From: Bacteroides sp.
GTDB taxonomy: Bacteria > Bacteroidota > Bacteroidia > Bacteroidales > Muribaculaceae
Direction: 5' to 3'
Length of the DNA stretch: 55,282 bases
Assembly: GCA_014802425.1 (NCBI GenBank)
Contig: JAAVCH010000022.1
Coordinates: 121,677 to 176,958 of the forward strand
Numbering within the stretch: position 1 is the first letter of the stretch; every line of letters starts with the position of its first letter. Under the pieces are notes generated by a model, which saw only the letters and a program-made list of their open reading frames with translations, searched no databases and was not told the DNA's origin. The translations under genes were made by a program, and so were the position numbers. Positions 10,403-19,000 of the stretch are shown here, piece after piece.

Positions 10403-10552
10403 AGTCCGTGCTATCACTGTGTGACCATAATATTCAAAGATTCCGGCTATTTCAGTGGCAAGTGGCAATCTGCGTCTAAAATAACCGGGCGTATTTTCCA
10501 GAGAGGCGGTTTTGCGAGGTCACAAAGCAAGAGGTAGGCTTCAATCAAACCA

Positions 10553-10756
10553 TTAGGGATTGCTCTCTTTGAGAATTGCGATAAGTTCATTATCGGGAAG
10601 TTTCAAATCACTATCGGAAGTATAATAGAAAGTTTCCTCGTCCACTTCTTCGGCTTCTTTATCTGCGAAGCCCTACTCTACAAAGAAAGAGTCATGTTCT
10701 GAAGAAAAATGGAAATGAAGAGAAGACTCAAGGGACGCTTTATAAAAAAAGGGCAT
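10553..10756 (-). pseudogene. Broken gene remnant (C-terminal part, in-frame stop)
   Basis: On the minus strand a protein-like frame runs from a possible ATG at 10756 (MPFFYKASLESSLHFHFSSE) through an in-frame TAG after HDSFFVE, continues GFADKEAEEVDEETFYYTSD and ends LPDNELIAILKESNP at a TAA (10553-10555). The acidic, well-formed C-terminus suggests a real former gene that has lost its 5' part and gained a nonsense mutation. No family was recognised. Its 5' end overlaps or abuts the DUF4407 remnant on the other strand at about 10741-10756, consistent with a rearrangement junction there. Confidence 0.45.
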
Positions 10757-11232
10757 CTCTGCAAGCCAGTAATGGCTTCCAGGCCCAGATGTTAGCTTTC
10801 AGCGAAATGAAGAATACCAAATTAGAAGGTGAGCCGGTATCGTCGACACAGATTGCCGCATGGTTAATCATGTGCCTGTTTATCATTATAGAGACTGCTC
10901 CGACATTCTTTAAAATGATGATGGAGGATGGTCCGTATGATGATTTGTTAAGAGCTCAGGACTATAAAGTGAAAGTCTTAGCCGATAAAGCCATATCAGA
11001 TATAAATGATGAAGTCAATACAAGCGTGAAGATCTCGACTATGAAGAATCAAAAACGCTTGGAGGCGGAAGTATTGGCCAATGAGGATATCCTCAAACGT
11101 ATCGCTGAAGCACAGGCTGAATTATTACAGAAATCAATTGACGCATGGCGTGAAGAAGAGATGAGGAAAATCGAAGAAAATCCAACTGCATACATCAAGA
11201 TCGCAACCAATCAGAACTCTGAGCAAGCATGA
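10741..11232 (+). pseudogene. DUF4407 protein, C-terminal fragment
   Basis: The readable protein from the ATG at 10789 has 147 residues, but the same frame is open further upstream and still looks like family sequence (SLQASNGFQAQ before MLAFSEMKN). The hallmark is a membrane helix ending in the DUF4407-type signature (CLFIIIETAPTFFKMMMEDG, then PYDDLL), followed by a charged helical tail (AEVLANEDILKRIAEAQAEL). DUF4407 proteins normally have about 350-450 residues with several N-terminal membrane helices, all missing here. It is therefore probably a 5'-truncated gene, although a short product from 10789 cannot be excluded. It is AT-rich like the rest of the island and has no visible promoter. 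Confidence 0.6.
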
Positions 11233-11304
11233 AAGCGAACATGAAACATTAACGCATTTTAACACATTTTAACAAATAGGGGGGGGAATCTGGTAAATTA
11301 TACC

Positions 11305-11312
11305 TAATTTTG
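11305..11312 (+). promoter_or_regulatory. -7 element upstream of the 11405 gene
   Basis: TAATTTTG fits TAnnTTTG and lies 93 bp before the start codon. The expected -33 position falls in a G-rich run and is not consensus, so an activator or a weak promoter is possible. Confidence 0.5.
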
Positions 11313-11404
11313 CATACGAAACCTACAATTTAAAGGAATAAGTGGCATTTTATAGTTCAAGCTTAAAAGTCACCTATATCGTTTAATTTTTCAAAAACAC
11401 TTAT

Positions 11405-12790
11405 ATGCAAAAAACTGTACTTCTTTTAGGCGTTGCCGCTAGTCTGCTGTCTTCGCCTATGGCTGCGACGGCCAAGGGGCATACACCCTCTAAAGCGCGG
11501 CAGGTCATGGCCGCCGCCAATCGTAAAGCCGCCAAGATGAATGCCGAGACCGTTGCACGTTTCTATCACCCCGAAACTGTAACCACTGAATCTTACGACC
11601 GTGAGAGCGCCCAGTGGGTAGACCTCCGCACCTCAAAGTATACATACAACAAGGCGGGGCAGGTGCTGACCATCACCGATGGCGGGGGCTTCCAGCTGAA
11701 ATACACCTACAACGAAGCCGGACAACTCGTCAAAGAGGAATCCTTCGAAATGTTGGAGAATGAATACAAGCTCCAGGAGGTATCTGAGTATACCTATGAC
11801 ACAGTATTGAAAAATTTTGTGGTAAAGATTACCCGAACTTCCTACAACGTATTTTCCGGCGAATCGTACGGTAGCAATGTCAACGGTACAGAGATCACAC
11901 GTAACTCCTACGGCAACATCACCAAGATTCAAGACTATTCGGAATGGGACGGTAACAAGAACTATGAGGAGAGCCTTGTGATAGAATACGGAGCCGACAA
12001 TAAAGCGGTGAAAATCACTGAAATGTATGGTGACGAAGCTGAGACGATCCTTACCGACATCGTATGGGCCACCACCGACGGCCAGATCACTACCTTTGAA
12101 TACGATGATCCCAACGGCGAGATGTACTTCTCAAACAACCGTATCGCATCGGCTACCATTGACGAAGGCGACAGCTACCCTCAGCCATGTAAATTCACCG
12201 CAACCTACGACGGCGACAGCTTCCACAGCAAAATGATGACCGGCACTGACTTAGCTCTGGAAATCGACTTCAAATGCCTTGAAAAATTCACCGGGTGGGA
12301 CGAATTTGACCAATGCTACAGTTACGACTCTACCACGTTTGAAGCTGAATTTGAATTTGATGAAGACACCAACAAGTACTTCATCGAATACACTGACGAA
12401 TCCACCGAAGAAAATCGCACCAACGCCTTCGGTATTCAGCTGTCAAACAAGTCCGTCTCAATCACAAAGTATGCCAATCCCGAATATGAGGATTGGACAG
12501 AAACCGACGAACGTAAATCGGAGGTGACTTATGATGACACCTACGGTTATCCTCTGACCGTAATCGAATATTCCACCTCATACGAGACGGGCAAACTCGA
12601 GCCCCGCACCCGCATCAACTATTCCGATTACGTAAACACCGACCCCTCGGGAGTGGCATCTGTTGTAGTCGATTCAGCAGCCGAAGCTGAATATTACACT
12701 CTGCAGGGCGTGCGCATCAAGGGCGAGCCTACCCCCGGCCTCTACATCTGCCGCAAAGGCAACACCGCTACCAAGGTGCTTGTGAAATAA
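11405..12790 (+). CDS. Secreted YD-repeat-like protein with sorting-type C-terminus
   Basis: This 461-residue protein has a signal peptide (MQKTVLLLGVAASLLSSPMA). It then has a series of tyrosine-rich strands of the RHS/YD type, such as SKYTYNKAGQVLTITDGGG, LKYTYNEAGQLVKEE, SEYTYDTVLKNFVVKIT and SEVTYDDTYGYPLTVIEY, so the body is probably an elongated beta structure. The end, EYYTLQGVRIKGEPTPGLYI followed by CRKGNTATKVLVK, is a short type-IX-like sorting domain shared with other secreted proteins in this window. No catalytic motif was seen and the function is unknown. It sits at the right edge of the AT-rich island but is closer to the host in composition. A strong terminator follows. Confidence 0.75.
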   Translation: MQKTVLLLGVAASLLSSPMAATAKGHTPSKARQVMAAANRKAAKMNAETVARFYHPETVTTESYDRESAQWVDLRTSKYTYNKAGQVLTITDGGGFQLKYTYNEAGQLVKEESFEMLENEYKLQEVSEYTYDTVLKNFVVKITRTSYNVFSGESYGSNVNGTEITRNSYGNITKIQDYSEWDGNKNYEESLVIEYGADNKAVKITEMYGDEAETILTDIVWATTDGQITTFEYDDPNGEMYFSNNRIASATIDEGDSYPQPCKFTATYDGDSFHSKMMTGTDLALEIDFKCLEKFTGWDEFDQCYSYDSTTFEAEFEFDEDTNKYFIEYTDESTEENRTNAFGIQLSNKSVSITKYANPEYEDWTETDERKSEVTYDDTYGYPLTVIEYSTSYETGKLEPRTRINYSDYVNTDPSGVASVVVDSAAEAEYYTLQGVRIKGEPTPGLYICRKGNTATKVLVK

Positions 12791-12810
12791 GTAAGTGACC
12801 CAATGCCATA

Positions 12811-12855
12811 AGGGGCTGCCTCGTAATTAAGGTTTACGGAGCAGCCCCTGTTTTT
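12811..12855 (+). terminator. Terminator after the 11405 gene
   Basis: AGGGGCTGC at 12811-12819 pairs with GCAGCCCCT at 12841-12849 around a 21-nt loop, followed by a T-run at 12851-12855. Confidence 0.8.
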
Positions 12856-13014
12856 CGGTATGCTGATGTTCAGCCATGGAGGTTGTATAGACTATTCATC
12901 GACCGCGTTGCTGATCAAAATCAATCATCCACTTGCCTGCCCTCTGATCAGGCTTCTGTATCAGCGCGCTTTCAGGTGATCCACTGTGCCGGAGGTTAAG
13001 GGGAGACACCTCCC

Positions 13015-14154
13015 TTACTTCCTGATTGCCACTCCTGCCGGAGTAATGTAGATGCCGGGCGCGAGGATGTCAAAACCGCAATAGTGGGTCTTGCCGGATA
13101 AGTCAACGAATACATTTCCTGAGAGGGGGGATTCCCTGTCGGCATCAATGCCGTCAAGGGATGCGTTATCAATGGCCTGCTTTGAAAGGAGGAACTCAAG
13201 CGGCTTCTTGACACGCTGCTGCCAGTACCATTCGTTATGGCCGGCACCTTCCGCATCATACACGGCCAGGGTGCCGCTCTCCTCAGTGTAACCCTTATCC
13301 CTCACTATTTCACGTGCCATGTCTTCATACTTAAGGTACCCGGCATCCCAGCCCACGGTCCCCTGGTCCATGTAAAGCCTGTGCAGCCCGTCGGCAGGGA
13401 TATGGTCGCTCAGATACTGCAGGATGGCCGTGGCGCATACCTCGTCGTCGTTCATCGAATAGTCAGGGTTCAGATTCAGCGATCCGATCCAGTGCGTCGA
13501 CATGCACGCCGCCCCTCCGAATACTTCCGGATACTCGCATAGAAGATACATCGAGGCCAGCGCACCCATGCTCGACCCCATCGCGAATGTCGTCGACATA
13601 CCGGATGACGTGCTGTAAAGACTGTCGACAAGAGGCTTCAACTCGTTGGCCACAAAGGCCGCCTCCTCGTTTCCCATGAAGATGTCGTTGCAGGTATCGA
13701 AAATAAAGGTCTCGGCCAATCGGTCGGTAGAGATGTAGTCCAGCGCGTTCTCCGGAAAATAGTCGCTGGGACGCATCCCTTCCGATCCCCTGTTGTTGAT
13801 CCCCACTATGATCGGCATCACGAAATCCGGATCCTTGGCAAGCCGGGCACACGCCTTGTCGACTCCCCACGGCACTCCGGCAAAAGTAAACGAGGCGTCA
13901 AAAAGGTTCTGGCCATCGTGGGCATAGACCACCGGATACCTCGTGCCCGCAGCTGAGTCGTATCCCGCCGGAGTCCAGACATCGACGATCACCTTTCCGC
14001 CGAGATTTTCCGACTCAACCGACATGCGTGTGATTGCGCCGTATGACGAAGCAGGCGCACCGGACTCGATAATCTTAAATTCCGGCAATGCGGCATCAAT
14101 GGAGGAAAACGTCAGCAACGCGGATATTACAACGGGTAACTTTACTTTATTCAT
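13015..14154 (-). CDS. Secreted CE1/esterase-D-like alpha/beta hydrolase
   Basis: This 379-residue protein has a signal peptide (MNKVKLPVVISALLTFSS) and an esterase family (PF00756-type) fold: WTPAGYDSAAGTRYPVVYAH, HDGQNLFD near residue 80, the nucleophile elbow GSSMGAL with Ser195, and a late histidine in EGAGHNEWYW. Relatives hydrolyse acyl or feruloyl esters on carbohydrates, or esters of siderophores; the substrate here cannot be told. The last 35 residues (FVDLSGKTHYCGFDILAPGI then YITPAGVAIRK) resemble the short type-IX-like sorting domain. It is monocistronic. The next gene upstream diverges, with a decayed coding remnant in between. Confidence 0.82.
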   Translation of the reverse strand: MNKVKLPVVISALLTFSSIDAALPEFKIIESGAPASSYGAITRMSVESENLGGKVIVDVWTPAGYDSAAGTRYPVVYAHDGQNLFDASFTFAGVPWGVDKACARLAKDPDFVMPIIVGINNRGSEGMRPSDYFPENALDYISTDRLAETFIFDTCNDIFMGNEEAAFVANELKPLVDSLYSTSSGMSTTFAMGSSMGALASMYLLCEYPEVFGGAACMSTHWIGSLNLNPDYSMNDDEVCATAILQYLSDHIPADGLHRLYMDQGTVGWDAGYLKYEDMAREIVRDKGYTEESGTLAVYDAEGAGHNEWYWQQRVKKPLEFLLSKQAIDNASLDGIDADRESPLSGNVFVDLSGKTHYCGFDILAPGIYITPAGVAIRK

Positions 14155-14247
14155 AACCTACCGAGATACATTATCATGGTCACATATTCAAGCATCCCTT
14201 ATCAGGCAGAGACACTCATACCCGTATAAACGGAAATGCTCCTAAAA

Positions 14248-14364
14248 TCAGTATGCCACCCCGGTACGCCACACCTCACGCACACCGGCAGCGGAGCCCT
14301 CACCAAAGGAAATCCAGGATTTATTCCATTCTTCCGGATTCAAACCAACGGCATTCCACCCGCG
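14248..14364 (-). pseudogene. Short C-terminal coding remnant
   Basis: A minus-strand frame of 38 codons reads RGWNAVGLNPEEWNKSWISF then GEGSAAGVREVWRTGVAY before a TGA (14248-14250). It looks like the true end of a larger protein, possibly an outer-membrane or secreted protein, but is cut by a stop just upstream and has no start. The rest of the 328-bp region between the esterase and the MFS gene shows nothing further. Confidence 0.35.
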
Positions 14365-14539
14365 TTAGATAGACTGAAGAGACTTACTTCCCGACTGGCG
14401 ATCCTCCTTTAAGTCCATTACCTCCTACCTGACTCCAGCAGGCTGATTCACAGCAGGCGGGAAAAAGCGCTCACCGCACATTATGTATACATATTCCGCC
14501 ATTGCCTACGCAGTGTGCCCAAAATCCCAAATCAGCGAT

Positions 14540-15835
14540 ATGAAATATGTTGACTCCGGAGCCGGCAAACTCCCGCTTATAACACTGATTGCCATCCTGG
14601 CCATATCCCTGACAGTGAATCTGCCGGGCCTCGCCATATCCCCCATCATGGGAAAGCTACAGGAAATCTTCCCCCATGCGTCAGAATTCGAAATCCAGTT
14701 GCTGACCGTACTCCCGAATCTCGTCATCATTCCGTTCATGCTTATATCCGGCAGGCTTTCCGTCGGCCACAGCCAGTCGATGCTTGTCACCGTCGGTCTG
14801 ACCGTCTACCTCCTCGCAGGCGTGCTTTATTTCTTTGCAGGCTCGATGACGGAGCTTATCCTCATCAGCGCCCTCCTGGGTGCGGGATGCGGCATCGTGG
14901 TGCCTTTGGCCGGAGGCCTCATCGGACAGTATTTCGTAGGTGCCGCCCGGGTGAAGTATCTCGGATGGAAGAGCGGCATCTCCAATTTCACCATCATCCT
15001 CGGCACACTTTTCGTAGGCCTGGTGGCCGGACGCAACTGGCATCTCCCCTTCGTGGTCTACATGATTCCCGTCATCCCGCTGTGCCTCATCCCGTTCCTT
15101 ACCGGGAAGTATATCGACGCGCATAAGATCGACCCTGTCTCCACCCCTCCTTACGAACCGCTTAAGGAACCGAAAATCACACCTTCCGACCCGCGCTCGA
15201 AAGCCCTCAAGCCCACCGACGTCAACTTCCACTTCACCGGCAGAATCGCCTTCAGGCTCCTCATGGGCGTAATCCTGATATACTTCATCACCACATATTC
15301 CTCCGAAGTGGTGTCCTATTACCTGCCGTTCACATTCAAGCACTACGGACTCTCCACAACCGCCACGGGCGACGCCACCTCGCTCTATTTCCTGACCTGC
15401 ACCCTGGCCGGATTCGCCCTGCCGAAGACCATCAGGATCATCGGCAAGGATGTGCTCATCTACGGCGCGGCCATCGTGATGACAGCCCTCTACCTTTCGG
15501 GATTCTTCCATCACTACGCCGGCTACCTCTTCGCCGTCGGCATCATGGGATTCGCCTACGGCACCATGCAGCCCATCATCTACGACAAGGCCACCTACCT
15601 CGCCCCCACAGCGCAGGAATCCAGCAAATACTTCAGCTATGTGCTCGCGGCCAACTATATCGGCATCTCCCTCACTCCGGTCATCGTGTCGGGGATGAGC
15701 CGTCTATTCGGAGCGCAGACCGACACCAACTTCTCCTATATCCTCAACGGCTCGGTAATGATACTCCTCCTCATCTTCATGCTCTGGAAACGCCGCACAT
15801 ATTCCGTGGAAGTGAATCCGGCGCTCTACAGGTAA
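14540..15835 (+). CDS. MFS transporter
   Basis: This is a 431-residue polytopic inner-membrane protein with about 12 hydrophobic segments, such as LPLITLIAILAISLTVNLPG, MLVTVGLTVYLLAGVLYFFA and LLMGVILIYFITTYSSEVVS, and a hydrophilic loop after helix 6 (HKIDPVSTPPYEPLKEPK). This is the layout of the major facilitator superfamily; the substrate is unknown. The start at MKYVDSGAGK gives the short cytoplasmic N-terminus usual for these carriers; an in-frame ATG at 14483 would add 19 residues that look unlike the family. It is monocistronic, ended by a large palindrome at 15890-15926. Confidence 0.82.
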   Translation: MKYVDSGAGKLPLITLIAILAISLTVNLPGLAISPIMGKLQEIFPHASEFEIQLLTVLPNLVIIPFMLISGRLSVGHSQSMLVTVGLTVYLLAGVLYFFAGSMTELILISALLGAGCGIVVPLAGGLIGQYFVGAARVKYLGWKSGISNFTIILGTLFVGLVAGRNWHLPFVVYMIPVIPLCLIPFLTGKYIDAHKIDPVSTPPYEPLKEPKITPSDPRSKALKPTDVNFHFTGRIAFRLLMGVILIYFITTYSSEVVSYYLPFTFKHYGLSTTATGDATSLYFLTCTLAGFALPKTIRIIGKDVLIYGAAIVMTALYLSGFFHHYAGYLFAVGIMGFAYGTMQPIIYDKATYLAPTAQESSKYFSYVLAANYIGISLTPVIVSGMSRLFGAQTDTNFSYILNGSVMILLLIFMLWKRRTYSVEVNPALYR

Positions 15836-15889
15836 CCGCACTCTCCGTGAATCCGCCGGCAGCTCACATATAAGGCCATACATCATATT

Positions 15890-15926
15890 CCATACGGCAT
15901 AAAAAACGTTTTTTTTGCCCGTATGG
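15890..15926. repeat. 37-bp palindrome (terminator/operator-like)
   Basis: CCATACGGCATAAAAAACG is the near reverse complement of CGTTTTTTTTGCCCGTATGG, centred on AACGTT. The inner A/T tracts give it a bidirectional terminator look for the MFS gene. It also overlaps the -33 TTTG (15914-15917) of the next promoter, so a repressor binding site is an alternative. Confidence 0.65.
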
Positions 15927-15947
15927 AATAATTTTTTATTATCTTTG
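15914..15947 (+). promoter_or_regulatory. Promoter of the C10 protease gene
   Basis: TTTG at 15914-15917 and TATCTTTG at 15940-15947. The -7 element is perfect; the 22-bp spacer is slightly longer than usual. The leader to 16072 is about 120 nt and AT-rich. Confidence 0.65.
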
Positions 15948-16071
15948 TATATAAGTGGCTCTTCCATAATGGATGCTTATATTGAGATTCCATCATATCC
16001 AGCCTGAAAGTCACATCCTCCTTATTTTTCAAACTACTGACAACCTAATACTTAAACCCTAATTCAAACTT

Positions 16072-19000
16072 ATGACCAAACACTTACGACGGTTGGCTCT
16101 CGCCACCCTGCTGTTGGGGTCGACGCTTACTTCCCTTGCCGACAGGATATCGCGGGAAGAAGCGCAGGTCATAGCCGCTGAGTTCATGAGCGCCCGTACC
16201 GGCAGGAGCACGGATCAGATCCGTCTTCACGCCGCCGCAGGCACGGATGCTTCCGCTCAGGAGCTATACTACGTGTTCAACGTCGACGACAACAAAGGTT
16301 TCGTGATCATTTCGGCGGAATCGAGCGCCACACCCGTGCTCGGTTACTCATTCGAGGGTGCATATGCGGCCCAGCGTGTGCCCGACGCCATGCGATGGGT
16401 GATGGACGGCCTTGAACGCGAAATCAAGGCCGCTCCCTCGGTGCAGGGCGCCATTCCGGCAACCGACCTCAAGCGGATGGCCCGCAAGGCCGGACGTGCC
16501 GGCGAAGCCGAAAAACTTCTTTCCACCCCTTCCTGGAGCCAGGAGGCCCCCTTCAACAGCCTCATTCCCGGCCGCCCGCTCGTAGGGTGCGTCGGCACGG
16601 CCATGGCCACCGTGATGAAGTACCATCAGTACCCTCAGAGCGGCAAGGGCTCGTTTGACGGCGTGGACTTCTCCACCTCCTACGACTGGGCCTCCATGCG
16701 CGACGACAACTACCGCTCCGGCTACACCGCCGCAGAGGGTGATGCCGTGGCCACACTTATGTACCACGCCTCGAAGAGCATCGACACGCAGTACGCCATG
16801 TCGGGTTCGAGCGCCTACGAGGTACGTGTGCCCGCCGCCCTCTCCTCCTACTTCGGCTATGATCCGGGCGTCTCCTACAAGAAGCGCTCCGAAGTGGCCT
16901 CACAGGACGCTTGGGACCGCATCGTCAAAGACGAAATCGATGCCGGACGCCCCGTGATCTACTGCGGACAGGATGTCACCGCCGGCCACGCATTCGTGTG
17001 CGACGGCTATCAGGGCGAATACCTCCATTTCAACTGGGGCTGGGGCGGAAGCGCCAACGGCTACTTCCTGAGCACCGCGCTCAATCCCACCGTCAGCCGC
17101 ACCCACCACTACAACAACCTCAACACCATCATCTACAACATCAAGCCCGGCAGCGGAGCCATCTCCGAATGGTCGCCCGTCCACATCACGGCCGACGCAG
17201 GACAGCCCGGCATCGGCAGCGACCTCACCGACCTGGCTTCCGGAGAGACATTCAAGGTGCGCGTAGGCAACCTCAAGAACCTCTCCTACGACGACTTCTC
17301 TGGTAAGATCGCGGTGGCCCTCTACGGCGCCGACGGCAATATGAAGGCCCTCCTCTCCTCACCGGCCTCGTTCTCGCTCGCATCCATGGCCACCCTCTAC
17401 AACGGCCGCACCGACTTCAGCTCCTGCCGGCTCCCGGCCGGCACCGCCGTGGCCGACGACGATGTGGTACGCATCGCCACCCAGGCCTCCGGCAGCGACG
17501 AATGGCTCCCCGTGGCCGGCGAGCTTCCCACGGTCAACGAACTGGCCGTCCGCACATCGGCTCCGGCATCGTTCACCGTGCTGCTCCCCGCCGCCGTGGC
17601 CGGCGTGAGCGTCACGGGTGAGAACTCCGTGATTCGCGGATGGGACTACACATTCTCCGTAGTGCCCGAAAACGCCGACGAGGATGTCATCACCGTCAAG
17701 GCCAACGGCTACGTGCTCACTCCGGGCAACGACTACCGGTACACCATCGCCAACGTGTGCGACGACCAGAACGTGACCGTCATCGTGCAGAAGGCCTCCG
17801 AAGTAAGGGCCAGGCGGAGCATCTGGGTCGAGACTCCCGGCACCCTCTCCACCCTCATCTCCGAGGCGGAGTCGGGCACCATAACCGACCTCTCGCTCTT
17901 CGGCTCGATCGACGCCCGCGACTTCGCCTTCATGCGCGGCAATATGCGCCTGCAGCGCGTCGACCTCTCGGGAGTCTACATCGCCGCCCACGGCACCGAC
18001 CAGGCCAACGCCATCCCCCGCGAGGCATTCCGCGGCATGGGCTCCCTGCAGGAGGCCGTGCTCCCCAAGTCGGTCAACCGCCTCAACAACGGCTGCTTCC
18101 GTCAGACCGGCCTGACGTCCATCACGATTCCCGCCGGCGTGAAGACGTATGAATACAACGTCTTCGTGGCCGCCTCCCGGCTCCAGCACATCTACGTGGG
18201 CCGCGAGACAGCCGAGTTCATCAACTGGTGCGTGCTCTCGGGCGTGAACGTGGCCAAATGCACCCTCCACGTACCCAGCGAGCGTGCCGTGGCCAACTAC
18301 TCCAAGGCCGAGAACTGGAACACCATCGGCAACATCATCGTCGACCCGATCGCCGATACCGACGACGTGCTCTTCGCCGTAATGGACGACGCCGACGTGA
18401 TGTACGATTCCGAGACCATGCCCGGACGCATGGACAAGGGCTCCGTGGTGACGTTCAAGGCCTCGTACATCCCGGAGAACGACAACCGCATGGCCGTCTA
18501 CGCCAACTCCACCCTTCTCACCCCCGACGCCGAAGGAGTCTACTCCACCGCCGTCAACGCCAACACCATCATCCACTTCGGCCTCATCGAGCCCACAAAA
18601 GTAGAGGACTACAAGTCGCAGTGGACCCTCACCGGCAAGAACGGCTCCGTGGGCCTGCTCACCGATGCGGTCAACGTGATTCCCGGCCAGGAATTCCAGG
18701 TGCGCGTCAACACGCTCGACATCCCCCAGTACCTCGACCAGCTCTTCTGGGCAATGGCGCTCACCGACGCCTCCGGCAATATCAAGGAGTTCATCTCCCC
18801 CGTCAACGTCTGGACCGCCGGCCCCGGCGACACCCATAAGCTCAACGTCAACTGCTGCGTCCGTGAGGCCAACGTGCGCGAAGGCAACACGCTCCGCCTC
18901 GTGACCTCCGTCAACAAGCGCAACTGGGCCCTCGTGCATGCCGCCTCCGACGACATCGTCGACGCCATCCCGGCCCTCAACAACCAGACACCCGTCTACA

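Larger units (their letters stand above)
9820..10552. other. Gene-poor stretch with a duplicated hairpin element
   Basis: No intact gene is supported. The stretch carries two copies of a 45-bp element (listed separately). Between them a plus-strand frame is open from 10074 to 10316, while the minus strand also reads openly through much of the same DNA (YIDGCPYDGMNAKAIEVCLR). Neither frame has a recognisable family or start context. It looks like decayed mobile or accessory DNA. Confidence 0.4.

Noticed and set aside
12866..12979. 37-codon ORF after the terminator of the YD-like gene
   Set aside because: Too short, no promoter, and codon use not distinctive.
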